From Lates calcarifer (lineage: Eukaryota; Chordata; Actinopteri; Centropomidae), in contig NC_066844.1 of the NCBI RefSeq assembly GCF_001640805.2, forward strand, positions 8,762,216 to 8,826,215: a stretch of DNA of 64,000 nucleotides, written 5' to 3'. The notes under the pieces were generated by a model, which was given only the letters and a program-made list of their open reading frames with translations, was not told the DNA's origin and did no database searches. This document shows, piece after piece, positions 1 to 12,984 of the stretch. Every line of letters begins with the position of its first letter. The stretch's first letter is position 1. The position numbers and the translations under genes were made by a program.

Positions 1-3000
1 CTGAATGTCACACCTTTCCGCATAAATATACAACATAATCACTCTGAATCCTCATATACAATATTGCCCCTTAAGGGAAGGTCAGCTTGTCAGACAGTGT
101 CCAGGAGAGGGTGTTTGTAAGTTAGATTTATGGAAGTAATCCTGGAAGAGTTGTTGGAACAAGAGGTGCCCCACTATTGTCCCAATGTATGTGTTTGATT
201 TCATAAGGAATTAAGATGAGGGAGCAGAGAAAACCAGCTGCTGTAAATGTGTATTGTGTTTGACCTTCTGCAGTTGTGTATAATAAGAATATTCTACAAT
301 GCAACTGACAATTACAAAGAATATATCAGGTGCATTTCATTTAAATCCTCTTTGATTTCTTGTCCTAATTTGTGTGCATTTCCTTATGCTAGGTATGAAA
401 TTGATAAGTAACAAAATGAAATAGTTAATCAAAACTCAGGTTGTAAAGAAGTGGAGAGTCACAAGCTGCTGTGCATCTTGAAATGTATTGAAATGTCAAA
501 TCATATATTATTATTTATCATATGTGAGAAATTTCTGGAACTACATGTGCCTTTATAATGCTTTTACACATGTTAATTTAATTTTAACAAAAATCACATG
601 TGCCTAGGTCATGTGAATTTATCACATGTAAATATCCAAAAACTGTATGGGTGAAATGTGTTTCAAAAGAAAGAGTCAAATGTGCAGTACTCGTAAGTGC
701 ATTGCAAGTCATAAGGTTGGTATGGCTCTGACATTGCTGTTTTTTTTTTGTTTTTTTTTGGTAATATCTAACCCTGGAACAAATGTTATACTTTCAAAGG
801 CATGTACAGCATATTTTAATTAAACTGGAAGAGCTACAGGTTATTCTGTGTGTCATCCAGTGGTGAATATTGATCTGGGAGGAACAACATGCAGCCTCAT
901 TAAGGGGGAGGCGCAGCAATAAGAAAGACCAATTTTAATGCACTGCTGCAGTTGGATGAAAGAGGGCTGTATAAGTGGTGACACCCCTAGTTAACCCCCT
1001 GCTGAGCACTGGTACCTCCTGCTACTCCTGCTATCTCCTTACTAAATCACAGCACTTTAAAGGCTACATTTGAACTTGTGACCTGTTGGCCCTATGTCTA
1101 TTTTATTTTACTTTCATTTGACCTTTATTTAAGCTGTGCTGAGATGAACACCTCTCTTTTTTCAAGCCACGATGACAGCATATGAAAGGCTACACATTAA
1201 CCAGTAAAAAACAACACACACATTAATAATTTAAGATGGTAAAAGCTGTACAAATGCATAAAGGAGCATAAGGGAGCCAGAGCCCTAATGAGCTGAGGCT
1301 ATAAACATCAGGCACTCTGTGGCTAATAGCTTTGCAATTTGAGATGAGCTGAGCACTGTGTGCATGGCTGAAACAACAAGAAGTACGCTGTAAAGCACTC
1401 TGCTGGAGGACGGCTTTACTGCAAGTATCACATTGAAATGGCAGGAACATAATTTTAGTAATGTAAACTCAGTGAATGGTGTTAAAATGTGCTAAACACA
1501 TACACAGTTTGAAGCTGCAAGGTCGGAGAATGTGACTCATTTTCAATTGGCTGTATATCAGGGGAAGAGATGCATCTAATGCAATCAGACGTGAGAAAGT
1601 CATGTATAAACTCCAGCAGCAGAGGAATTCGAGATGCTGTCTGCTGAAGAGGCTGAGTGGGTGAGTGAAATGAGAACAGATGAAACAAATCCTCACAGGC
1701 ACATCACATCATCAACAACTAATGTTCACTGGACGAAACAACTAAAATTCCTCAAAAGGAAAACATACATCAAGCCATAGAATAGGAAAAACATAAATGC
1801 CTTGCAGTAGAATCTAAACAACAGTGTGCTGATATGAATCTGGTATACTGTATGTGCCTATATACCTGTGTTGTAATACAACTTGAATTTACAGCTTGTA
1901 GACATAGCAGGAAAATGGTGCATCACAATCATGTCAATCACATTATAATCTTTAAAATTTAGGTAATGGTTGATTTGGAGACATCCCTGGTTACTGGTTG
2001 TATCACCATGTGTTTTTAGTGATGTAAGTCAAAGAGTTCTGAGTTCTGCATCAACTGCTAGGGAGCAGCAGCCATACAGTGAGCAGCTTCTCTAGTAGAA
2101 ATACAACAGAAGTAGAACTGATGGTATATTTGTTTACAGCTCAGCCAGATTTATCACCTCACCATATTTAAATAAAGACAACAACTGATAATGACATTCA
2201 AAACAATGATACTGAATTCACCTGTTATTGACTTCTCCTGACTTCTGTTAAATTAAATGCACATATGCACAGGCTTTTGTCTAGTAAGACTTTGTCAGTA
2301 AACAGTAAATGCTAGTACATATAAAGCCAGTCACAGAATAATAAACAAATACATTCACTAACATACTATCAAAAATTTATATTTTGATAGTTGAGGTGTT
2401 TGGATAGTTACAATCTTACTGAGTTTGACCTTAAAGCTGCAATAATCAGTATTTTATGGAAACAGTGGATTAAATGACTGTGAGTAATGTGGAGCGGGTC
2501 ACTCTACTACAAAGCCAAAGTCAGTTCTTGCCAGGTCCATAATTCCTTTAGCTTGCAGAGCTTTTTCACCTCTTTTGGCTTCATTGTTTGGTTTAACTGC
2601 CAACATTGTGTCCAGCAGCAGCAGGTAGCTTTTTCAAATGTTCTGATAAACCCACTGTACTCTACCTACTCAGCATCAAAACAGCAGACTAAATTCCCAA
2701 CAAGCTGATAAATGCTATTCTTGCTATATGCCTAATGGTGTTAAGTATTAGGTTAGGTGTAAGTGTTAATAAGCAACAGATTCTTTGTTGCCATAACGTG
2801 TCAGATTTTTATTTTGGCCTGAAATGGCTCCTAATAAATATATTTTTGCATGTTTCATTCTGTACTTTAACAGTTTAATTATGGTGATATTAATTTAGAA
2901 TTTTTTTAATGAGTATCCCTGACTCAAACAAACACTAAGTCTTACTGCTACTGTTTTCTGAGGCTGCCACACAACATTTTGTTGTATTGCTCACAGTGAC

Positions 3001-4930
3001 TCTGTGTATCCAAAAACCTTTAGGCAGACTGTCACTGGTCCTCTGCTTCTGGGTGATGAATTATGCTTCTTAACTCTGTGCATCTCTAACACTAACTTTT
3101 AAAAATTGTTTGTGTGTTTTTTGATATAAGAAAGGTAGCGAGTCACTGCTCATAAAATGTTTAACTTTAGACATTGATTTCAGTCTTCCGACTGAGCTTG
3201 TCAGATTTGAGGTGGCTTTGTGAGGTCAAAAGGTATTTTGGAACGTTGGCCTTGAAAATCGCTAGCTGAATGTCAGCCTGCTTGTCCTGTAATAGATGTA
3301 GCATCCATGTTCTGCCTCATCTATCCCCATATGGCCTCTACCAGCACCTCCTGCCCTGGGCCTTAAACCCTGTAAGACATGCCTGGTGCTCAAACACTCT
3401 TCACTCTTCTTCAGGGTTTTTATATTTTCTCACTTTTTCTCTGCACTCTCTGCTCTTTCTCTTTCCTCTGAACTCTCTTTTCAGTCCATTTATCTCATTA
3501 TCTGGCTATCTCCAGTGGCGTTGAAAATGAAGTTTAATCTCTCTTTTCATCAATCTCTCCAGCACAGAAGTGCCCGAGTCTCTCACTGCATCACAAAATG
3601 ATGACTGGCACTTTTACTTGTTTGTAGAAATAAGTGTGGGGCTAAATTGAATTTTAATGGATCGAGCATCCCCCCAGTGAAAGGTGCAATCCATTACTGA
3701 ATGATTGTAATGTTATTTGTTGCCAGTGTTGATTTATGGTACCTATAGTGCGGAGGGCCAAAGGTGGGCACGTTGGGGAAGGAAGCTGTGTGGTGTGTTG
3801 ATGGTGTTTTAAGTATGGAACAGTGAGAGAGAAAAGAGAGTAAGTTAAAGAGCATATTAGCTGTTTATACACCTCATTTGGAAGGAACAGGAAGTAGTCA
3901 TTTGAGTCTGAAGGCTACCAGACCAGGGTCACATGTAGTGTACAATGGAAGAAACAAGTGAAAATTCATTTTCAGGTAGGTGAGTTTGTGGATTTCATTT
4001 AAGATTAGACAGATTTGGTGAGGCTGTGATGCTAAGGTGGTGAGTTTCAAAGCTTTGGTGCCTGAACAGAAAAGGTCAATGTTCTAAAAGGTATGAGTCC
4101 CATGTTCGGACAGATATTACCACAGACACAATTAACACAAAAAAATCAGCCCCATCATTCATTTCAACAGTAAAAGCACAGAGCTGTGTAAAGGCAGTGG
4201 AATGCAACAAAAAGCACAAGTCCTCCAACTTAAAGGACCATCCAGGCTGCATGTTCATACTTTACGATACGACCCATAGGTGCATATCAGCAGCAGGCAC
4301 ACCAGACCAGATCTTTGTTGCTCTCTATATTACATCACCCTAACCTCCTCCCCTTTGCTTACTATGGCCATTAGAAGTCGCCTAACAATAAAATGTAATT
4401 CAGGGTCGTAATTAGCTCCTTGCATAGATGACCTATGGCCTTGGTTTGTTACAGGAATACGGTCTCAAAAAGCACAGGAATTAAAAGTTCATACAACTTC
4501 TGTCACAACATGATGCAGTATCACCCCATAATGCACTGCACTGGCCAGCCAAATATGTGCAGGCTCACATTCCTGGTAGAGTATTTTGTTCTACCCTTTA
4601 CCAATCATTCATATGGAAGATTAAATCATAGATTCTGGTATAACTGAATTCTTTATAATATCATAAATTGTGTTTTAATATCTGATAAACTGTCAATCTC
4701 ATGGATTTATTTCTCAAGCTGGTCTTCCTGGATCATTTTCAAACCCACCCCATCGCTGAAAGCAGCCACACCCCACACCAAGTGCGCTTCTGTCGTCAGT
4801 CTGAATTTGGGTGTATAATGTTTATGGCTGACCTTACAGTATCTCCTTGTGTTGCACTGGGAGAGCAGCTAACCCTGTTATCCAGAGAGTTTTCCTCAGA
4901 TGGAGGCTGACACCCAGGTTAGCTAATCTG

Positions 4931-4947
4931 GCACCAGCAGCTGGTGC
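4931..4947. promoter_or_regulatory. 17-base inverted repeat with E-box
   Basis: GCACCAGC-A-GCTGGTGC is a perfect 8-base inverted repeat with a one-base centre and contains CAGCTG. It sits in complex, non-repetitive sequence (4740-5180). A bHLH-type binding site is possible; no function is shown. Confidence 0.25.
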
Positions 4948-5550
4948 GCCGAGGGAGCAACAAATCAATTAGAAATCTCTGCTAGCACACAAACTTTGTT
5001 ACTGGGGTCTCTGGTGTGTTAACCAGCTGGTGGATCCCATTGACTTTGCATCTTAACCCAGCTCCAGGTTAGCCACTGTGTGAGTCATTTCCTCTCTGTA
5101 AAGATCCACCCAATCTGCCATTGATAAAATATTCAGTCCTGCTGAGGGGGAGTGCCCCTGGGACAGAGTTAGCCAGATTGTCTAGTTGGTATTATGTACC
5201 ATGCCAGTCATTTTAATCACATATATGCACACACCCCTCTAGAGAGACAGAGGAAGTTAAGTATCAAGGCAGGAGTGTGTCAACATTTTCTATTATTTTC
5301 TTTTTCTTTTCTTTTCTTTTTCTATATCATACTCTATTAAGCAACTAAAACACTAATGGCAGAATTGGAATTTCATTGATGCTAACACCGACCTTTATCA
5401 TGAACAAGCACATCCACCAACTAAACTTCCACACTGTTGCTGAAACCTGCTAAATTAATATGAATACTACCAGGAATGGGGCTGCCATTATACATCAGCA
5501 CTTGTTGATTAGCATGACAAACCGTCCACCCAACAGCTAATTGTCTCTGA

Positions 5551-5570
5551 GGCACCTTAATTAGTGTGCC
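5551..5570. promoter_or_regulatory. Interrupted palindrome around TAATTA
   Basis: GGCAC-CT-TAATTA-GT-GTGCC: five-base arms and a homeodomain core TAATTA in exact symmetry. It lies among other ATTA words (5450-5600). Candidate homeodomain dimer site, by inference only. Confidence 0.25.
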
Positions 5571-6659
5571 ACAGTTTTTACACAGAAGCATGCTACTTGT
5601 AACCATTAGGTTGTTGACAGGAGAGGGCCATCTTTCCTAAACACTCACTGTTAGACAATCCAAACCTACCATAAACTGTTTGCAAGTGCAAGTGCTCCAG
5701 AGTGAATAACACCACAGTGGAATAGCATCTCCATCTGGACAACTTGTCAATTTCCAAGTGGAAATATGTCAGGCATGCTGCAACTGCACTCGGTTGCCTG
5801 TGCTAAACTCTCACCAAATGTTCACCAAATGATTTTGAGATGTACAACTTTTACTAAATCCATAATCAAGCTAATAATCTCCCTGTGAAACTATCTGCCT
5901 TGTGGGTTTCTAGCCCATATTAATAGATATTTAAACAATAATATAGCAGTGAGGATGCTTTCATTGATGGTATTTGATCCAAACATCAAGCTGTAAATTT
6001 GAAAATTTGTTGATTTGGCAGCACTATTAAGTGATATAAACAAAATATTTACCTGTCATGTCAATTTAAATTTTATTTTTGACTATTATGACAATAGATA
6101 TTGTGCAGATATTTCTTAGCCTTAATGTCAAGCACATTATGGCAGAAAATCTTTTTTTATTTCAGTCTTTTTCAGTTCTTGAAGGCTCAAGCAGTGCTCT
6201 CTAACCAGAGACTCTTATAAGTGGTTTTGTTCCTACACAAGTTACCTGTTCCATTACCAGCCAATATCAGTCAGCTCACACGTGTCGCAAACTCTATGTG
6301 CAGTGAGGCAAGTGTGTTTTTGAGGATATGCATTTTGGATGGAGGTACATCAGGTGCTGTAGGCGATAGCTGTGTTTTCCCCCAGAGACTGTTCACGAGG
6401 AACTAAAAATCAATGCAGGCAGCTTACGGACCATTTGAGGGGCCTGACTCCCTGCTCTCATTCATCACCTAACAATCTGCCACTTTTACTCAAGAACAAA
6501 TCCTCACAGGGACCTATCAGCACAGCTATGGTGTTGTGGGTGACTGTGTGTGGGGGTAGATATGTGGCTTTTATTTGTCGATCCCAATGCCCCATAACTC
6601 CCAGCTCCTTGTAGTCTGTCAGTGTGTGTGGGTGAGTGAAATCTGTCATACAGAATACT

Positions 6660-6660
<1 letters not shown>

Positions 6661-6693
<33 letters not shown>

Positions 6694-6719
6694 TCCCTCA
6701 CACACATACACACACACTC
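6661..6719. repeat. CT microsatellite followed by CA
   Basis: CT units interrupted once by GT, then CACACACATACACACACAC. It accounts for the low-complexity reading frames here. Confidence 0.95.
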
Positions 6720-7224
6720 ACTATCACTCAACATAGTGCATGGTAAAGTTTAACTGATTATCTACAGGGAAACAAGGTTAACAAGGGTGTACTACTTTAT
6801 TATTTTTTAATACCTTTAGGATTTAATCTTTTATCTAATCATAAACATAAACATAGTTTTTTTTCCTCCATAAATCTGGTAGATACAAACAACTTAATCT
6901 CTTATGAGTTTTGCCAAATCATTTCTGTGGCCAGTTGAATTCTCTTTCTTAAGAGAATGATCATTGTATCTACAACATAATAATTGTTGATGTTTTTCAA
7001 CTGAATATCCTTACAGTACCCTTGTCTGGCAACTGGAATACAGTGAAAGCAAAACATCAGATAAAATCATTGCCATATCAAACACAGTTAAGTGAAGCTG
7101 AGTCATAAAGATAAAGCAAAACTTCCTACTGTGGGGAAGTTCCCATAAAAAATATGAACTATAAATTTTGACATATAAACATCACTATATAACTGTGTTA
7201 CTATGAAAACAACTGTGTACATAG

Positions 7225-7515
7225 GCGCACCTGTATTGCTACAAATGTTACAAAGTGCAGATACAGGTGCTTGGTAGGAAGGTTGTTCCATGCATCTACT
7301 TGCCACAGTTGTTCTTTGGATTCTGTCACAGTGTCTTCTGTCTCTTCATGTAATCCCAGGCTGACTCCGTGATGCTGAGATCAGGCTCTGTGGGAGCCAC
7401 ACCATCTGTTGCAGGATTCCTTGTTTCTATTGTCTCTGAAGATTGTTCTTTGTGACTCTGGCTGAATATTTGGGCTCATTGTCCTAGTGTACAATGAATT
7501 TGGGACCAATCAGAC
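7225..7515 (-). mobile_element. Tc1/mariner transposase relic, C-terminal part
   Basis: Read on the minus strand, the sequence shows the end of a Tc1-like DDE transposase: a GPKFIVH.DNEPKYSA block (catalytic second Asp region), KNNLQRQ, a VLQ.MVW-like segment, and DLSITESAWDYMKRQ, matching the DLN.IE..W motif that holds the third catalytic acidic residue. Stop codons and shifts break it in several places. The N-terminal DNA-binding half and the terminal inverted repeats were not found. Confidence 0.72.
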
Positions 7516-8621
7516 ACGTATCTGATGATTTACGTGATTAGTAAGAAACCTAACATCTGAATTGCTAAAAACTTTACAGTACTGCATATGATAATAGGGA
7601 ATGATAATAATCCATTTCCCACCTCTTCACCAACAGCATCTGAAATAATTTTGAATTCCTGTCAATTATAATGAACTCCTACATCATTATCAAGTCTTCC
7701 AAATGGATTATAATGATTAGAGCATCCATAGAAACTTTTCTGACCACTGCTGCAGCACAATCCACTTCTCTGACGAAGATTCTCACATTAAGTAGGTGTT
7801 CAAAACACTGATAGATTAGTTAAAAGTGCAGATTCTGTTCATAACTTACTCAATGTGCTAATTACTGTTGACCGCTTCCAAAGACTGCCACACTACATGC
7901 ATATTAAATATATGGCATTGAATTTTGTCATTGAAATGAAATTACTAATGGTAAACTTGACAAAACAACTGATTTTACATCGGAACCCAGTACATAGTTA
8001 CCAGGGAAATTCAGTTTTTCCCATACAGTTTAAATTCAAAATAAATAAATAAATAAAATAAAACAAATCTAAAAGACCCAACCATTGTTTTGTTACTCTC
8101 TGGTGTCTTTAAAATGATCCCACACACTGATCTCTAGGTTGCACCCACTGCTTTGGCGGCTGGGCTGAATGGTCTCAATGGTGCATTCCTTCTGTCAGAT
8201 GGTTACTCAGGCAGACCTATGACGCACACTACCTTTCCCAAGCTGTTTAGTCACTGAGACTTTAACAAGAATGACAAAAAAAGTTACAGATTTCAGATTA
8301 AATTCTTATGAATTGATGACAGTTTTGCTGTCTCATTTTCATCACATTTCATCTAAGCTGAGTGACAGGACAGTCCCCCGGAAACTCTTTCCAAGGCTGA
8401 GAAAGCAACAGGGGATCTTGGTAGAACTTAAGAATGCTTGAAAATTTGTCACAGGGGATATGGTAAATGAGGACGGAGGCAGGAGATGAAGCACAGTGGT
8501 AATAGGCAGGAAGGCCTAGGGATCTCTTATCCTGGGCCTTAGCAGTCACACAGAGTACGAGCAGGGGGTCAACGGATCTACTTCAGTTGCTGATATACCA
8601 CTGAGCTCAAGCTGGAATAGG

Positions 8622-8625
8622 CTGT

Positions 8626-8685
<60 letters not shown>
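8622..8685. repeat. (TG)n(AG)n compound microsatellite
   Basis: About 14 TG units change directly to about 17 AG units at 8651. Confidence 0.97.
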
Positions 8686-8689
<4 letters not shown>

Positions 8690-8889
8690 CATGGTTGGGT
8701 ACCTTGTGGTGTCCCCATTACAAAAATGGAGAACAGGAGGAATCAAAGGTTGAGTGACCACTAGGTAGAGCCCATAAATAGTGTGACACTGGTGCTACAG
8801 CCCAAGAGGACTGTATGAGTCTGGGGGAAGTGGGTGATGGAAACTAAATGAAATGGAAAGGAGAATGCATGGAAACTACACCTTTTCTC

Positions 8890-9216
8890 TATAAAGATCA
8901 CTTGCACAATCAATGTGACCTAGCCACCACACAAACCTCGTACACTACATCTTTGATGGGGTCCCATCATTGACATGATGCATTCCCTCACTCTTTACCT
9001 CCAAACAGCCATTTAGACAAGTGAGGTCCAGCATTTTGGTACCCACAAAGCTGCTGGACCCCACAAGTATAGCCCACATACACAGACTCAGAGAGAGGCC
9101 AATCAATAGCATAAGGTATTCCGTGCCCCTTACCCAAACCTCAGCCATCATAACTGAAAGCCTAACACCAACCCCAACCCCAACCTGATCCTAAACCTGA
9201 ACCTAAACCTAAACCC
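8890..9216. repeat. Teleost repeat with CCTAAA/CCCCAA-type hexamers
   Basis: The block contains TTTGATGGGGTCCCATCATT, TGACATGATGCATTCCC, CCATTTAGACAAGTGAGG, and GCTGGACCCCACAAGTATAG, then variant hexamers CCAACC/CCTAAA between 9160 and 9216. I recall this combination (GGTCCC ... GTGAGGACC ... CCCACAAG, with CCTAAC-like runs) as a fish interspersed repeat. The hexamers are not the vertebrate telomere unit CCCTAA. Confidence 0.55.
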
Positions 9217-10204
9217 CTGATTATGGCCCCTTTACAATCCATAATCAGTTGATCAACTACAAGATTCTGGTATACATGAGTGGTGTAGACCTCACTGGCG
9301 GGAACCTTAGCTGACCTGAACTTTTTCTATAAGTAACATTTGCACATGATCACAGCTTGTACTCTTTTTCTTATTATTTGGAATTCTTGTAAATTAAAGA
9401 AAATTTAAATGAAATAATGGACACTATTCTGTTTTCATTCGCCAGAACAATATATTGCTCTTGCCCAAAATGCACTAAAACTGGACAAAAATATCACTAT
9501 TTTGTGTTACATTCCTCTATTTTACTTATCAATGTTAATACATTAGTGTAAACATTGTTAGTGTTTAATTTGAACTGCACTGATATTGCAGCTCAGGTCC
9601 AACTTCACTTTCAAATTGATGTTGAAGAGTGGAAACATTTAGAATACTGTGAATATGGAGCTGAGACAAAATGACCTCCAAAATAATGCAGTCTGCTTTG
9701 ACTGATGGTTAATGACTGTTGTCATAGTGTAGTCTGACAGCTTACAGCAATTCCTATAAAACTTGATGCATAATTGATTATGTGTTATATAAGTATGACT
9801 AACACATTAACATATTATACTGCAGGTATGGGCTGCAAAGGAGTTCAGCAAGTGCGTAAATGAATTATGAGTGGTTGTATTTTTTTTATCCCCTTACAAT
9901 ATTGACAGGGATTATATGATATGATCATTTTGATGTACATGTGTGTGTGCGCACGCGCATATGGTCACATTGTTATGAAACAAGAATATGTATAGTAGTA
10001 TATGATAGAAACTTTATGTAACTTTACAGGTTCCAGATGATTAGATTTAAGAGCATCTTGCTCCATTTATTTGCATATTAAAGAATAAAGAAGTTTTTTT
10101 TATTCCTAAAAGTTCTTCTTGCTTTGAGAAAGAGATTTTAAAGCTAGAAATTAGATTTAACACTGTAAGTTTTTATTGCCTTAAGACAGATTTCATATGA
10201 ATAC

Positions 10205-10310
10205 CACCATGTATTATGTGATGGGGCAGAGGTATGCAGTAATTAGCGATATAATTGCCTCAATTAATAATCCATATTGCATAACTGGTTATGCAAAAAT
10301 AATGTAAGTG
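10205..10310. promoter_or_regulatory. AT-rich motif cluster, possible enhancer
   Basis: CAGTAATTAGCGATATAATT, CAATTAATAATCC and GGTTATGCAAAAATAATG pack three homeodomain-type cores and one octamer-like ATGCAAA within 100 bases, without simple repetition. It resembles vertebrate conserved noncoding elements; function is inferred only. Confidence 0.22.
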
Positions 10311-10423
10311 TGTAACAAGAGGCAATGATGCCCTTACAAAATCTTAAAAATTAGTAAGATCATCATCCTCTGTTGTGTTTTATTGATTCAAAGTTTCTCC
10401 TTTGAGGAAGTGCTGTAAAGGTG

Positions 10424-10426
10424 AAA

Positions 10427-10466
<40 letters not shown>
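10424..10466. repeat. (GAAA)n microsatellite
   Basis: About ten GAAA units, producing an Lys/Glu/Arg-rich chance open frame. Confidence 0.96.
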
Positions 10467-10510
10467 ACTTAATCAATATCCAAAGCCGCATTCATGTATT
10501 CGCTCAAAAT

Positions 10511-10550
10511 TATAACTATATAATTAGCCCTGACACTGACAAAGAATTTG
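10511..10550 (+). repeat. 40-base direct repeat, left copy
   Basis: TATAACTATATAATTAGCCC then TGACACTGACAAAGAATTTG; 37 of 40 positions equal the copy at 11283-11322. Confidence 0.9.
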
Positions 10551-11239
10551 TTCCTGTTATTATTTTTAGTATCTGTTCCTTTTTTATTATTGCAGTGCAT
10601 TTGTTGGCTTGTTGTAAACTGGAAAGAGCAGAAGAACAGAACAGCATAATATTAAGAAAACCACTTAACTCTTATTTGCTTTCTCACCAAAACCTCAAGA
10701 ACTGTGAAGATGAAGCAAATTAAGGAGTGCTGAGAAGAAAACTGTGAAAAGTTTGTGAACATTTTTGTGCTCTGTCACAGTGAGACCAAATAGTGTAGTA
10801 TGTGCCTTGTTCTAGTAAACCTGAAGTGTGTTGATACAATATCAGTCATGCTGGTCCATGCTTCAGTTGGTGTCTGCACCTTAATTTTCACATTTGCTAC
10901 CTGCTGGTTGTTTACAAAATGTCCACAGTCCAAAAAAAAAAAAAGAAAAAGAAAAACTGACCATGGAACTGAGTCCACAGACTAACAAGTAACAAATACT
11001 GAACATTAATAAGTAAGGTAACTGCTATTTACCACTGTTCAATTTAGATTTTGTTAAAATGTTTTCCTTTTTCCCACTCTGTAACTACAATTTAGTCATG
11101 GGAATTTTAGTGGCTTTTCTTCCATCATTGGATCTCTCTGGAATAAAATGCTGTAGCTCTGAGCTGGTCACAGACTTTGAGTAAGTTAATTAGCACATTA
11201 GAATTTCTGATTAAATAATAATGTAATTGTATTGTATTG

Positions 11240-11660
11240 TAATTTATTTATTTAAACAGGGACAGTGCACAATGAAATATATTATAACTATATTATTAGC
11301 CCTGACACTGACAAAGAGATTGTACTTTTGGTTTGCCTTTGGTTGTTTACACAGAATCACATGAAGACGGTTTAATGCCACCCAGAGCTGTGATGTACAA
11401 CACGGCAGCCTCATTGTTTGACATGTCTGTTCCACTGTGGTGGTTCCCCCTTCTACACAGACATTTGCCTATGTGACTACCTCTGGTGCCAACTTAAAGG
11501 TGGGGCAGTACAGCCCCCCATTCCACCTCTGTATGAATAGTGAGGTGGAATAAGAGCGCAACATTCCTGCCTTTAAAAGGCTGTGTAAAAGGAGATAATA
11601 ATAAAGATACAAATATGTAAATGGTAGGTGGTCAGAGCCATGAGACGAGACAAAAAGCAC
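11240..11660. repeat. Possible interspersed repeat
   Basis: TTATTTAAACAGGGACAGTG followed by CACAATGAA, and further on GAGGTGGAATAAGAGCGCAA and CATTCCTGCCTTTAAAAGGC, resemble pieces I associate with repeated fish DNA. A 40-base part of it (11283-11322) also occurs at 10511-10550, which independently shows repetition. Limits are uncertain. Confidence 0.35.
11283..11322 (+). repeat. 40-base direct repeat, right copy
   Basis: TATAACTATATTATTAGCCC then TGACACTGACAAAGAGATTG. It lies 772 bases from its partner, in the same orientation. Confidence 0.9.
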
Positions 11661-12647
11661 ACACATACTATCTCTATCCCTCTGCCTCTCCCTCTTGCTC
11701 TCTCTTGCTCCCTCCCTCTCTTCCTTTGTCTCTCTCTCTAGCAGCAGTTAAGCAGGTTAAAGTATTTGAACTAATATATGAAGAGTAAGAGCTGAAATGT
11801 CTGATGATGTGTCAGTTGTGACAGCAAGTGAATTGTCATTTGAAGTGAAAGATGAAAGCGGTGAAAATTTCAGCTGATGCTGAAAATGTATGCACTGTAA
11901 ATAGTTGAATGTCAGTTCGTAAATAAGGAAGGAAAACAGTTGAAGTGCAAGCATTAAATGCAGTGTAACTGTCAGTTCAGGAGGAATAGATGGAAGCAGA
12001 TGAATCAGCTGGAATGGTCAGTTGGAGATAGTTTAAGAATGTCCACTGCAACAGCTGACAATTCAGTTGGTAGGGAAGTGTGAGGTTGAGGTTAATGACT
12101 GATTGAACTGTCAAAGGGAGAGCAAATAAAATCATTTGTAATAAACCAGAATTATCATTTAAATGAATTACATTCTGTTTTATTTAATCTTATACGTCAA
12201 AGGGTTAAATATCAGCAGCCTGAACAGCCCCAGTACGGTGAGAGAAAGCTGCCTGGTGAAATTAGGTCTTCAAGGCTACTTCCCAATATTGCCTGTGAAA
12301 CCTAATAAAGGACATTCTGTGTAATTTTGGATTTCAATCTAAGCGTCCTTTTGAGATGGATGAAGGAATAATATTGAAATTCTATATAGGGAAGCCTTCA
12401 TTAGATTTGGCCTTTCACTTATCAACTAGATTGTTATGACCCATTTCCAAAATTTCTCCTCTCTATCACCTCATGGAGAATGGCTCTGATCATCTCAGAA
12501 ATTCATTCCCACTGTCATTTTGGTCTGAGAAAAACAATATGGTTAGATAATTGATTTTCATTCTGTTTATGGAGCCATTAATTCTTTTCTGTTTTTTTCT
12601 CTAAACTCCACCACAGTCAGACTATCTCTCCCTCCTCATACACGTGT

Positions 12648-12673
12648 GTACACACACACACACAAGCACACAC
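12648..12673. repeat. CA microsatellite
   Basis: CA units after CACGTGTGTA, with one AG interruption. Confidence 0.9.
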
Positions 12674-12931
12674 TAAATAAATCTCAGTTAAATCTCTGAT
12701 AGAATTAAATGCTACCCTCTTTTGCCCAAGGGACATTCATTATCTTTTATTTATAAGCAGAAGAAAAGGAAAGAACAAGAACAATAATAATAGTGAAACA
12801 ATCCAGGAACAGTGCAGTCAAGAAGGATTTAAACAAAGCAAGGTCAAAGGGATTTAAGGCCATGAAAAAGAAATGTTTTTATTTCCACAGTCCGGATCAG
12901 TGCTGTTTGTCCCAGGCTTGTAAAACCCCCA

Positions 12932-12984
12932 TCACACAGACACACACACACAGACAGACACACACGCATATATATATATATATT
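12932..12984. repeat. CA/TA compound microsatellite
   Basis: CACACA and CAGACAGA units lead into ATATATATATATAT. Confidence 0.93.
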
